A stretch of DNA of 64,000 nucleotides, from assembly GCF_014137865.1 (NCBI RefSeq), contig NZ_JACGWU010000001.1:372001-436000 (forward strand), read 5' to 3'. Source of the stretch: Alpinimonas psychrophila (GTDB taxonomy: Bacteria > Actinomycetota > Actinomycetes > Actinomycetales > Microbacteriaceae). Of this stretch, positions 46,545-54,476 are shown piece after piece. Positions within the stretch are counted from its first letter, which is position 1; each line of letters opens with the position of its first letter. A model generated the notes under the pieces. The model ran no database searches. It was given only the letters and a program-made list of their open reading frames with translations, and was not told the DNA's origin. A program made the translations under genes and the position numbers.

Positions 46545-48155
46545 ATGAAATCACGGCGGCTCACCTTCTACCTTCTGCGTGAAGAAGTAGAAGAGTTCGA
46601 CGATGCGCTCGATCAAGAGAAGGCGAGCACGAGTGTGAATCTCGCTGCATCGTCTGGGGTCGATGGGCGGTTCCATTATCTGAAGCCCAAGCCATTGATT
46701 CCAGCATGGGTTGGGTTTGTCCAGCCTCTGCTCGACGGTCCGCTCGAAAGTATCCGTTCCTCATCGACGTCTGGGCTACTCCTTCTCAGGGCCTCCGGAC
46801 GCATCTTCGCCTTGACGTTCGGGTATGGTCGCTCCCTTCTCGACCTCTCGAAGATCGAGTATCAGTTCGGTCTTCGTGTCGCCTTGAACCGCATCGACCC
46901 TCGCCAGATCCGGAGTCTGGACACAAAGACGTTTGAGGATCTCGTGGTCTCGACCAGCACTCAGGCCAGCAAGAGTGCCGAACTGCCAACATTCGGAGTA
47001 GACGTCTCGAAGGACATTCTTAGAGCTGTCACAGGTGAGCCGCGGGATCCGGAGTTCGCGAAACGCATTGCAGGGTCCGACTCGCTGGTCATGAGCGTAA
47101 ATGCTGCTCCCAGTGATCTTCCTTCGCTCTGCAATGATCTTCTCAGTGCATTCGCCGCGGATGACTATAAGGCGGAGTTTGGGTGGATCGACCAGCTGTC
47201 GCTCGTGCGAAACGGCAAGCATATTGCCGCACTCAACGACCTTCTCGTCGCACAGCTTCAGAGCGGTGAAACGGGATCCACACACCTAGCTATGCCGGAG
47301 ACCATTGACTGGGAAGACATCGACGCCTTCAAAATTGGGGGAACACGAGGCCACATCTATGAAGATCTCGACCTTGATGAGTACCTGCACCGGCTCGGCG
47401 ACGAACGCCTCGCACTCACCCTCGAGAATCTAAAGTCCCGTCCAGTATCGATCAGGTTCGGACGTTCCGGGAACTTCGACAAGCGATGGAACCTCTTCCA
47501 ATGCATAGTCACCGAGCAGCGACTCGAAGAAAAGCTCCACGTCCTTATCGAAGGGCGATGGTTCGCCATCAGTGACTCACTCGTGGGAGAGGTCGATCAG
47601 TTCGTCAGTGGTCTCCCTGAATCGAGTGTTTCGCTGATTTCCGCGCTGCCGGGTGAGGTGGAGGCGGACTACAACGCTCGCCTCGCAGAAAGTGAACCCG
47701 AGCACCTACTCAAGCTAGACGCCCGTATCAAACGTCCCGGTGGAGCGACGAGCGGGATCGAGTTCTGCGATGTCCTCTCCGACAACGGTGACCTCGTTCA
47801 CGTCAAACGGAAGTCCCGATCATCGACGTTGAGCCACCTATTCGCGCAAGGTGGTGTTTCTGCGACCACCTTCCTCAGCGACGGTCACTACCGTTCGGAG
47901 ATCCGTCGGCTCATTGAAGACGAAGTCCCTGTTGATACGCGCGATACCTGGCTGAACCTGGTGCCAGCGGCCGACGAAACAGTGAGCAGATCGCGCTACC
48001 GGGTGACCTATGCAGTCATAGCGAACTCCGACCGTGACGGACGTGACTGGCTCCCGTTCTTCAGCAAACTAAACCTCATGCAGCAGGGTAGACAGCTTCT
48101 CAACATGGGATTCGGAGTGGCCCTTGCGCGAGTCCCGATTGCTGAAGCAACTTGA
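46545..48155 (+). CDS. DUF6119 (TIGR04141 family) protein
   Basis: Protein of 536 residues. The N-terminal RRLTFYLLREEVEEFDDAL and the C-terminal IEFCDVLSDNGDLVHVKRKS followed by SSTLSHLFAQG are characteristic of the sporadically distributed DUF6119/TIGR04141 family, which recurs in mobile defence-rich DNA but has no established mechanism. The HVKRKS segment with conserved Asp and Glu before it looks like a PD-(D/E)XK-style core, but I cannot prove this. ATG 46545 begins the conserved N-terminus; the longer frame from 46317 overlaps the DUF2188 gene and is rejected. Confidence 0.8.
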   Translation: MKSRRLTFYLLREEVEEFDDALDQEKASTSVNLAASSGVDGRFHYLKPKPLIPAWVGFVQPLLDGPLESIRSSSTSGLLLLRASGRIFALTFGYGRSLLDLSKIEYQFGLRVALNRIDPRQIRSLDTKTFEDLVVSTSTQASKSAELPTFGVDVSKDILRAVTGEPRDPEFAKRIAGSDSLVMSVNAAPSDLPSLCNDLLSAFAADDYKAEFGWIDQLSLVRNGKHIAALNDLLVAQLQSGETGSTHLAMPETIDWEDIDAFKIGGTRGHIYEDLDLDEYLHRLGDERLALTLENLKSRPVSIRFGRSGNFDKRWNLFQCIVTEQRLEEKLHVLIEGRWFAISDSLVGEVDQFVSGLPESSVSLISALPGEVEADYNARLAESEPEHLLKLDARIKRPGGATSGIEFCDVLSDNGDLVHVKRKSRSSTLSHLFAQGGVSATTFLSDGHYRSEIRRLIEDEVPVDTRDTWLNLVPAADETVSRSRYRVTYAVIANSDRDGRDWLPFFSKLNLMQQGRQLLNMGFGVALARVPIAEAT

Positions 48156-48190
48156 TCGGAACGGGGGCGACGCGCCTCACCCTTCAGCCC

Positions 48191-48400
48191 TTATAGAAGT
48201 TGGTCACCCACAGCGTTGATACCCGGGTTCTTATATCGATCGAGCTTGCCAATCGGGGCTTCTTCAGCCACTCGCATAGAACCAGAGCGCGCACCTGCCT
48301 CAACAATCATGCTCGCCCCCGACAACTTCGCAACGATCTGGGCCCGATCCAGAACTCCTCGGCGTAGCGGTAGCGGCTGGGCGCATCTGACGCAAGTGGC
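48191..48400 (-). pseudogene. Possible remnant of a DprA/Smf-like gene
   Basis: In the roughly 330-base gap before the Thoeris genes, the minus strand encodes a run ending at a TAA at 48191-48193. It contains IVAKLSGASMIVEAGARSGS followed by MRVAEEA, similar to the nucleotide-binding core of DprA/Smf proteins. No start codon or N-terminal domain is found, and the frame is lost above about 48400. Treated as a gene fragment; the likeness is by eye only. Confidence 0.35.
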
Positions 48401-48485
48401 CCCGCGCCTGGGGCGGCCGATACCATGGTGACGGCCGGTCCCACCGGTCCGCCGACCCTCTCCAGATGAGCCTAGGAGCCCAACG

Positions 48486-49001
48486 ATGAGCTACCGCAAC
48501 AAAACTTATGTCGCTTTCGCCAGCGAAGACATCCACAACTACCGGTTGATGACAGCGTGGAAGGCGAGCGACAACATCGATTTCGATTTCACAAACGCTC
48601 ACGATATCTATGCGGCCTACGACACGAGTACGCCTGAAACGATCAAGCGACGGCTACGCGAACGGTTGAACAACACTAAGCAGGTGATCTTATTGGGAAG
48701 CCCGGACGCACGTCGCAAGGGTGGCAACGGTACTTCGTTCCTCGCCTATGAGGTCAATGCGATCATTTCTCTGGGGCTTCCGGTCGTGATCGCGAACTTG
48801 GGTGGGGCCCGCGGTCATGTCAGCGGAAACGTTCCGACACCGTTTGCTGATGTCGACTATTACACGATGGCGGTATCGTTCGGGCCCAAGGTCACCAAGT
48901 ACGCCCTCGATGACTACGCCGCGAACTTCGCCGGATCGGGCGACACGGGACCGTATTGGTACAAGGAATCGGTGTACGAGAGTCTTGGGTTGAACAAATA
49001 G
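48486..49001 (+). CDS. thsB: TIR-like (DUF1863) protein, Thoeris ThsB
   Basis: Protein of 171 residues with the MTH538 TIR-like fold: NKTYVAFASEDIHNYRLMTA at the start and FLAYEVNAIISLGLPVVIAN with Glu89 in the position of the TIR catalytic glutamate. In Thoeris, ThsB senses phage infection and converts NAD into a signal molecule that activates ThsA. It is directly followed by a transmembrane-macro protein, the effector of type II Thoeris, so the assignment rests on both family and neighbour. TAG stop and the next GTG share a base. The 48401-48485 leader carries no clear promoter. Confidence 0.85.
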   Translation: MSYRNKTYVAFASEDIHNYRLMTAWKASDNIDFDFTNAHDIYAAYDTSTPETIKRRLRERLNNTKQVILLGSPDARRKGGNGTSFLAYEVNAIISLGLPVVIANLGGARGHVSGNVPTPFADVDYYTMAVSFGPKVTKYALDDYAANFAGSGDTGPYWYKESVYESLGLNK

Positions 49002-49840
49002 TGCGTCGCAAACGCAACCCTCGTCGGTATGCGGCAGGGTTTTTCCGTCGTTTTTTGGAGGCAATTGGTGCGCAGGTTGCGGGCGCGGGCGCGCTCGCCG
49101 TGTTTGCTCCTGACATGCTGAAGGACCAATGGTGGCTGGTGGGCGCGGCCGTGCTTGTGGCAGCAGCGTGGGCGGTATTCGAGCAACGTCAGGTGCCACC
49201 GTCGCAATGGTACGCCCATGGAAACTTCACGATTCGACTCGTCGTCGGTGACTTGTTTCAGCAGGATGCCTCGGCGATGGTTGGGATGACAACGACGTTC
49301 GATACGGACCCGACCATTATCGATGCGGGTAGCGTGCAGGGAAGCTTTCTGCGCACTGTCTACGCGAGCTCGCATACCCGTCTTGACCAGGAGCTGGAGG
49401 AATCGCTGGCAACCGCAAAGCCAGTCTCCACTATCGTCAAGGCTGGCAAGGGGCATGCGTATCCTCTGGGGACCACTGCGATTCTCAAAGGCCGCGGTGC
49501 TATCCGCTATTACTGTCTCGCATACACTGAGATGGACGTGCACAACCGCGCACAAGGTTCAATTCGCGGCATCGTTCACAGCCTGGACAGGCTGTGGGAC
49601 GCCGTCGATATTCACAGCAATGGTGCCCCAATCTGTGTGCCGTTGCTTGGCCAAGGTCAATCTCGTGTCCCGGAGTTAACCGCCGAAGCCGCCGTGCGGT
49701 TGATGGCGTTCTCGTTTTTCCTGCGCTGTCGCCGGAAACGGGTGTCTTCCGAACTGCGGATCGTCATCCACCCGAAGGAGATCAATAAGATCGACCAGAC
49801 TGAGTTCCAAGCTTTTCTCCGCTCCTTGGTGACAGAATGA
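49001..49840 (+). CDS. thsA: Transmembrane-macro domain protein, Thoeris ThsA (type II)
   Basis: Protein of 279 residues. Two hydrophobic helices (about residues 18-36 and 44-60) precede a macro domain of the ThsA_macro/DUF6430 type (NFTIRLVVGDLFQQDASAMV and the glycine-rich VPLLGQGQSRVPELTA). In type II Thoeris the macro domain binds the TIR-made ADP-ribose derivative (histidine-ADPR in the studied case), and the membrane part then damages the cell envelope. GTG start overlaps the thsB stop by one base. The ATGA overlap with the HIT gene couples all to one message. Confidence 0.82.
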   Translation: MRRKRNPRRYAAGFFRRFLEAIGAQVAGAGALAVFAPDMLKDQWWLVGAAVLVAAAWAVFEQRQVPPSQWYAHGNFTIRLVVGDLFQQDASAMVGMTTTFDTDPTIIDAGSVQGSFLRTVYASSHTRLDQELEESLATAKPVSTIVKAGKGHAYPLGTTAILKGRGAIRYYCLAYTEMDVHNRAQGSIRGIVHSLDRLWDAVDIHSNGAPICVPLLGQGQSRVPELTAEAAVRLMAFSFFLRCRRKRVSSELRIVIHPKEINKIDQTEFQAFLRSLVTE

Positions 49841-50307
49841 CCGACAGCGCCAGTAGTCTCGACATCCCGGATCAGGAGCGGTGTGCGTTCTGTGACTATC
49901 TCACGGTGAGTCGCCCGTTCACTATCCTTCGCCGCGACCGCCTCGTGGCGGTGCTCGTAACACGAGAGCAACGCGGGCTCGGACATCTCCTTGTCCTCCC
50001 CACGCGGCACTACCCGACGTTGTTGGAGTCACGGCGGGATGAACGCCACGAGTTGATCGATACCGTCACCTGGGCTGCGGCCGCCATCGACGAGGCCTAC
50101 GAGCGTCCCGGGATTGTTGTGTGGCAGAACAATGGCACCGCAGCTCACCAGGCGATTCCTCACCTCCATTTTCATGTCGCCGCGACGCTTCCAGGAGGCG
50201 GTACAAACTTCGACGACGTACCGGAACTCAGCGTCGCCGAAACCGACCAGATCGCCGCGAGGATCCTGAGTACAGCTCCACCTATCGAAGGCTTTCTCCG
50301 TGATTGA
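49837..50307 (+). CDS. HIT family nucleotide hydrolase coupled to Thoeris
   Basis: Protein of 156 residues of the histidine-triad superfamily. A CAFC zinc-type pair is near residue 16, and the catalytic triad HLHFHV has His109, His111 and His113 (preceded by WQNNGTAAHQAIP). HIT enzymes hydrolyse nucleoside phosphoramidates and dinucleotides. The 4-base overlap with thsA and tight spacing imply cofunction. It might degrade or edit the nucleotide signal, or remove toxic by-products. This is inference; HIT proteins also occur as unrelated cargo. Confidence 0.85.
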   Translation: MTDSASSLDIPDQERCAFCDYLTVSRPFTILRRDRLVAVLVTREQRGLGHLLVLPTRHYPTLLESRRDERHELIDTVTWAAAAIDEAYERPGIVVWQNNGTAAHQAIPHLHFHVAATLPGGGTNFDDVPELSVAETDQIAARILSTAPPIEGFLRD

Positions 50308-50566
50308 ACGGGCATTTCCACACGTCGGTCCAGTCGAGCGCACGCCCCCTACTGAAGTGGTGAGGTTCATCGACGACCTTCTTACCTGGTATGTGACGAA
50401 CGTGATGCGATCCGCCAAACTTCGTCAGACCCAACAAAAGTGGGAGCCGAACGGGTTCAACGACATCGTGGCTCTGCCCGTCGCAGCCGTGCAGCGCGAA
50501 GGCGTGGATGTCTATATGATCGCTCTCGCTAATCGCGGTAACGATGCTGGCACAATGAATGCATGA
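50300..50566 (+). CDS. Unrecognised 88-residue protein in the Thoeris operon
   Basis: Small protein with an aromatic helix (RFIDDLLTWYVTNVMRSAKL) and a C-terminal part that may be a beta strand (DVYMIALANRGND). No domain recognised. GTG start overlaps the HIT gene by 8 bases and its stop overlaps the next ATG by 4 bases, so it is very likely translated as part of the operon. It could be a small partner or antitoxin-like subunit of the following large protein, but nothing in the sequence proves that. Confidence 0.65.
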   Translation: MIERAFPHVGPVERTPPTEVVRFIDDLLTWYVTNVMRSAKLRQTQQKWEPNGFNDIVALPVAAVQREGVDVYMIALANRGNDAGTMNA

Positions 50567-51930
50567 CAGTGACATCGGGGTTTTACCTGACGATCGGATC
50601 CGTGGTAACTGAATCGGTTACTACAAAGATCACCACCGCAGGTAACGAGTACATATCCAAGAAGCTGTCATCTTTGCCCGGGAACTGGTGGACTATCGTA
50701 AGTCTCCTTAAGCGCTCAGACCTTATTGGCGTGATCGTGAAGCTCACTGCAAGCGATTTTGAGCGAATTCACAAGGAGCGCTATTCGGCGGTCGCGGCAG
50801 TACTATTCGAGAAACTTGCCAGGAAACCCTATCTGATCGTCGTCCATGAGGCGGTTGTTGGTGACTCCGATCTTGAACTGACTACGTCCAGCGAAGAGCA
50901 AAACGAGGGCTGGGATGGTTTTACCTGGAACGGTCAGGTGGCCAAAGAGTACTTCGGAACTTTGGATAACCAGATTCGCGAGCACGTTCTTGGCCTATTG
51001 GCCAAACGGGGACTGACGATTTCTACTTACAAGCGGAATGCCGAGGCATCGGTTCTCGCGACTTCGTTCGTCGAAGATACTCAGAGCAACCTTCTGTTCC
51101 GAATCTACGTTCCGTCAGGACGCCTCTATGAGGAGGAGCTGGCAAAGCTGCTCAGCATGTTTCATGACTGGTTGGGATCAGTGAAGCATCAGACAGTGCG
51201 TCAAGGAGGCTACAAGACGCCAAGTGGTCGCGTCATCGAGTTCTATGGCGAACCGGGAATGACGACCGAGTCCGTAGGAACCGAGCTCGAAGAGTTTGCA
51301 CAGTTCCTGGGCCTACTTTATCAACCAGGTGCCGCGGAGGCGATGTTGCAGGGCTTGGGCCTGGAACGGATGAAGGCAGTCGATCTCGTAGCACGTTACG
51401 GCAAGGAGGCTCGCCGCGTCCTCCTTGACACTAAGCATGAGCGGGATCGGAGAATGCTTGCCATCAAACAGCAGCTCGAGTCCGAACTCGTCGATGATCT
51501 CGACTCGGTGACCTCAAAGGATATCGAGAGTCTCGTTCAACTGCTGGTGCCTGCTTCGCCGTTCGCGTCAAGCACTATGACCTTGCAGCTCGCTACTGGC
51601 GTTGGAACGTTACCCTCCGTGACGATCCAGCAGCAGATTTTTCAACATGTCGAAGGAGTCGTGGCTCAGAACGTAAACGGAGCCGTCGCCCTTGGTGCAC
51701 CTGCCGAGCAGCTCATCGAGCTGGTGCGCGAGCTCGGTGCGGAGGCAAGGGCTTCTCTCGAAACCGATGCTCGCGAGCTCTCGGACCCGGGCGCGCCATC
51801 ATCCGCAAGAATCGGTGCGCGTCAGCGATTGAAGGCCTTCCTGGTTCGCAACGGCCAGCGAATTGAATCCGCTACTTTCCAGATGATGTGGAAGTGGATC
51901 GAGAGTCAGATCGGTGGTTCGGCCAGCTGA
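50563..51930 (+). CDS. Unrecognised 455-residue protein, last gene of the Thoeris operon
   Basis: Cytoplasmic protein without signal peptide or clear membrane segment. N-terminal region is strand- and helix-mixed (WWTIVSLLKRSDLIGVIVKL and KPYLIVVHEAVVG), the middle is a charged helical stretch (residues about 280-320), and the C-terminus contains EGVVAQNVNGAVALGAPAEQ followed by helices. No catalytic motif recognised. ATGA overlap with the 88-residue gene. Its place after thsB, thsA, HIT and the small gene suggests an accessory or second effector of the same system. It is followed by the right junction of the island. Confidence 0.7.
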   Translation: MTVTSGFYLTIGSVVTESVTTKITTAGNEYISKKLSSLPGNWWTIVSLLKRSDLIGVIVKLTASDFERIHKERYSAVAAVLFEKLARKPYLIVVHEAVVGDSDLELTTSSEEQNEGWDGFTWNGQVAKEYFGTLDNQIREHVLGLLAKRGLTISTYKRNAEASVLATSFVEDTQSNLLFRIYVPSGRLYEEELAKLLSMFHDWLGSVKHQTVRQGGYKTPSGRVIEFYGEPGMTTESVGTELEEFAQFLGLLYQPGAAEAMLQGLGLERMKAVDLVARYGKEARRVLLDTKHERDRRMLAIKQQLESELVDDLDSVTSKDIESLVQLLVPASPFASSTMTLQLATGVGTLPSVTIQQQIFQHVEGVVAQNVNGAVALGAPAEQLIELVRELGAEARASLETDARELSDPGAPSSARIGARQRLKAFLVRNGQRIESATFQMMWKWIESQIGGSAS

Positions 51931-52170
51931 CAGAGCGGCACAAACGGCGTCCTCGGGGCAGAGTGAAGTTCATCGCATGGGCTGGTAGGCACTGCGTGAA
52001 CTGCAAGGCGACCTTAGGCGCGCACGTGGTCAGTACGTAGAGCAAGGGAAGAAGCGAAGTCGTTCCAGGGGGACCAGAATCATGCAACCCATGCAACCCA
52101 AGCATCTCGTGACATGCGTTGCATGATCTGACCAGCGGAATCACACGGGCTTTGCTTCTGAGCAGTGCTT
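51931..52170. other. Gene-free end of the island with repeated CATGCAAC boxes
   Basis: No gene supported. Two direct copies of CATGCAAC (52081-52088 and 52090-52097) and one inverted copy (52118-52125) lie about 70-115 bases inside the right junction, a layout that would suit arm-type binding sites of an integrase or excisionase. Confidence 0.5.
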
Positions 52171-52171
52171 A

Positions 52172-52261
52172 TTGACGCCGGGGATCAAGTGGTCACAGGT
52201 TCAAATCCTGTCAGCCCGACCAACAAAAATAACCACCTTTGCCGGGTGGTTTTTTTGTTTT
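52172..52261. repeat. Right island junction (attR): truncated tRNA-Pro 3' half plus terminator
   Basis: Carries the 3' part of tRNA-Pro from the anticodon arm onward, including an exact 34-base core (52196-52229) shared with 31343-31376 and the CCA end. It lacks the 5' half, so it is not a working tRNA gene. The same hairpin follows. The differences from the intact gene indicate the insertion is not recent or that the island brought its own copy. Confidence 0.85.
52231..52256 (+). terminator. Duplicated terminator hairpin at the right island junction
   Basis: Hairpin AACCACC (52231-52237) with GGTGGTT (52245-52251) followed by a T-run; twin of the tRNA-Pro terminator at 31372-31402. It would also insulate the downstream transporter gene from island transcription. 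Confidence 0.85.
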
Positions 52262-52326
52262 GCCATGGCTCCATCAGGTCAGCACGTGTGCGGAGCCGAA
52301 GTCAGCCTCGGCGATAGAATCAGCTC

Positions 52327-53655
52327 GTGAGTGAAGCCAAACGTAGATTCGTTGACCTCGCGCCACTTCGGGCATCGCCGGCCTTCGCCAGGCTCTGGAT
52401 CGGTGCTACGCTCTCCGGCATCGGCGCGCAAATGACCATCATGGCCGTGGGCCTGCAGATATTCGACATTACCCACAACACTTTCCTCGTTGGCCTGGTG
52501 GGTGGGATCGCGCTAATCCCCATGCTTTTTGCTGGCCCGTGGGGCGGAATGCTCGCCGACAGTATGGATCGCAGAACCGTCATTCTCGGCGCCATTACGG
52601 TTTTGTGGCTGTCTACCCTCGGGTTGGTTATCCTTTCCGCCATAGATGCCACGCAAAGAACGAGTGGTGGCCATGTTGAGATCTGGCCGTTCTATGTTTT
52701 CACCACCATCAATGCCATGGCGTACATCATCTCTGGTGCTGCCAGAACGGCTGTGTATCCGCGCATCCTTGATTTGAATCTCGTTCCCCGAGCAAATGCC
52801 CTCAGCGGTATCTCGATGGGGGTTCAATACACCGTTGGTCCCGCGCTGGCGGGGGTGCTAGTCGCAACAGCGGGATTCTCTGCGGCCTTCACTGTTGACC
52901 TAGCGTTGGCTCTGGCCGGTTTCTTCGGGGTTGTCACTCTTCCCAAGATTCCGCCGCTGCATGATGCTGTGGCAAAGGGATGGGGTGGCATCAAGCAGGG
53001 CTTAGCATTCTTGCGCACCGCCCCCAATATTCGCATGAGTTTCATCGTCGACATCGTTGCGATGAGCTTGGGTCGACCCTATGCGGTTCTTCCCGCTGTC
53101 GCCGCGACGGTCATTGGTGGGGGACCGGCCACCGTCGGGGTGCTCACTGCCGCAGCAGCATTGGGAACGTTTTCCACGAGCTTGCTCAGCGGCCCCGTCG
53201 CTCACATCAACCGCTATGGACTGGCCATTGGCCGCGCCATCACGATCTATGGGGCCTTTATCGCAGCCTTCGGCGCGGTCGTCCTTGCGGGCATTCTGGG
53301 CGCATTCGGTGACGTCGGGAATGACTGGGCGCACGTGAGCTGGTTGGGGCTGACTCTGTCGGCACTCTGCTTCTTTGGTATGGGTGCCTCCGATGAAGTC
53401 TCAGCAATCTTTAGATCCACCATTTTGTTGACGGCTGCACCGGATGAGATGCGCGGTCGTCTGCAGGGGGTCTTCTATGCGGTCGTTGCGGGTGGCCCTC
53501 GAATTGGTGACTTTTACACAGGTCTGCTCGCCGTTTCAATTGCGCTGTGGGCACCGGCACTGATCGGCGGAATCGCAATCATGGTTGTGATTACCTATCT
53601 CCTGCACACCAATCACAGATTTAGAAATTACGACAATCGGCACCCTGAGCTCTAA
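52327..53655 (+). CDS. MFS transporter, EntS-like exporter family
   Basis: Membrane protein of 442 residues with about 12 hydrophobic segments of the MFS_3 (transmembrane secretion effector, EntS) group. The cytoplasmic loop motif GGMLADSMDRRTVIL after the second helix is the family signature. Substrate unknown; relatives export siderophores or macrolides. GTG 52327 is the chosen start. It lies just outside the right junction and so is probably the original chromosomal neighbour of the tRNA. Confidence 0.85.
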   Translation: MSEAKRRFVDLAPLRASPAFARLWIGATLSGIGAQMTIMAVGLQIFDITHNTFLVGLVGGIALIPMLFAGPWGGMLADSMDRRTVILGAITVLWLSTLGLVILSAIDATQRTSGGHVEIWPFYVFTTINAMAYIISGAARTAVYPRILDLNLVPRANALSGISMGVQYTVGPALAGVLVATAGFSAAFTVDLALALAGFFGVVTLPKIPPLHDAVAKGWGGIKQGLAFLRTAPNIRMSFIVDIVAMSLGRPYAVLPAVAATVIGGGPATVGVLTAAAALGTFSTSLLSGPVAHINRYGLAIGRAITIYGAFIAAFGAVVLAGILGAFGDVGNDWAHVSWLGLTLSALCFFGMGASDEVSAIFRSTILLTAAPDEMRGRLQGVFYAVVAGGPRIGDFYTGLLAVSIALWAPALIGGIAIMVVITYLLHTNHRFRNYDNRHPEL

Positions 53656-54182
53656 AACTCAGGCTAGCTGAGTGAGTTCTATTGGTCGTATGCGTTGAGT
53701 ATCTAACCGAGACGGCGGAACCCGGATTCAAGATGGAAGTGCAACACCTCGTAGGTTATGGGTATTCGGATCACACTGGTTGGATACCCCCGGCCGACGC
53801 GGACGCCTGTTTAGGGGGTCATTAAGCCCACTTGCAGGTTGGCTCTCGCAGCGCCCGATCCCATCAGCTAAACCGCATGCAATTGAATCGGTGACACTGA
53901 TGAAAATCGCCCTGTGCGCAACTAAAGGCGCGATGTGAATAGGACCCTGCGGGTGAGCCCTATCACCGCACGCGAAGCGTCTGGTTCTCGCGCCTGCCCA
54001 CCACTTCGGTTTGATTCGTTGTTGTGTGTGGAATGGGTCGCCCGAGCAATGCGTATGGGCTGATAGCGTCTTGCGCTGCGCGAGACGATATCGAGACGAG
54101 GGCCCCGCCGTCTGAAATTAGCGGGACCGACGAGGGCATTTTTGCATGGCATAACAGTGGCCACCATCCCAACAGCACCTCG
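53656..54182. other. Gene-free stretch before the copper cluster
   Basis: No gene is supported in either strand; the open frames found here have no ribosome site and unnatural composition. A small inverted repeat ACTCAG/CTGAGT follows the transporter stop and may contribute to termination. The last part leads into the copper promoter. Confidence 0.5.
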
Positions 54183-54211
54183 TTGCGGAATACCCCAGCG
54201 GGGTATATTGT
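54183..54211 (+). promoter_or_regulatory. CsoR-controlled promoter of the copper operon, operator 1
   Basis: The -35 TTGCGG (54183-54188) and -10 TATTGT (54206-54211) have a 17-base spacer that is filled by the CsoR-type palindrome TACCCCAGCGGGGTA (54191-54205). Repressor bound there would exclude RNA polymerase; copper would release it. Confidence 0.75.
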
Positions 54212-54223
54212 TATATTTACACA

Positions 54224-54238
54224 TACCCGGTAGGGGTA
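54224..54238. promoter_or_regulatory. CsoR operator 2 upstream of copZ
   Basis: Second palindrome TACCCGGTAGGGGTA with the same TACCC-N5-GGGTA form, 33 bases after operator 1 (start to start, about three helical turns) and near the expected transcript start. It may allow cooperative repression. Confidence 0.75.
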
Positions 54239-54263
54239 CCAGTCTAAAAGAAAAGGATACGTG

Positions 54264-54476
54264 ATGGCCACGAACGAGTACCAGGTGACAGGAATGACCT
54301 GCGGGCACTGCGAGATGTCGATCCGTGAAGAGGTCGGCCAGATCGCTGGAGTCGAAGAGATCCAGGTGAATGCGCAGACGGGCAAGCTCGCCGTGACAGG
54401 CACCAATGCTGTCGATGATGCGCAGGTTTTGGCAGCAGTAGTAGAGGCGGGCTACTCGGCGGTGCGGACGGCATGA
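54264..54476 (+). CDS. copZ: Copper chaperone CopZ
   Basis: Heavy-metal-associated domain protein of 70 residues with the Cu(I)-binding motif MTCGHCEMSI (Cys14 and Cys17 region) and the ferredoxin-like babbab pattern. It shuttles cytosolic Cu(I) to the P-type ATPase CopA and to CsoR. ATG 54264 has AAGGA 6 bases upstream; a GTG at 54261 is possible. Its stop overlaps the next ATG by 4 bases. First gene of the CsoR-controlled operon. Confidence 0.92.
   Translation: MATNEYQVTGMTCGHCEMSIREEVGQIAGVEEIQVNAQTGKLAVTGTNAVDDAQVLAAVVEAGYSAVRTA

Noticed and set aside
52172-52224. A second tRNA-Pro gene
   Set aside because: Only the 3' half is present; the acceptor 5' strand and D-arm are missing, so it is an att-site remnant.
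53922-54406. Minus-strand genes before the copper cluster
   Set aside because: Two overlapping open frames lack ribosome sites and cover the copper promoter and copZ; they look like antisense shadows.
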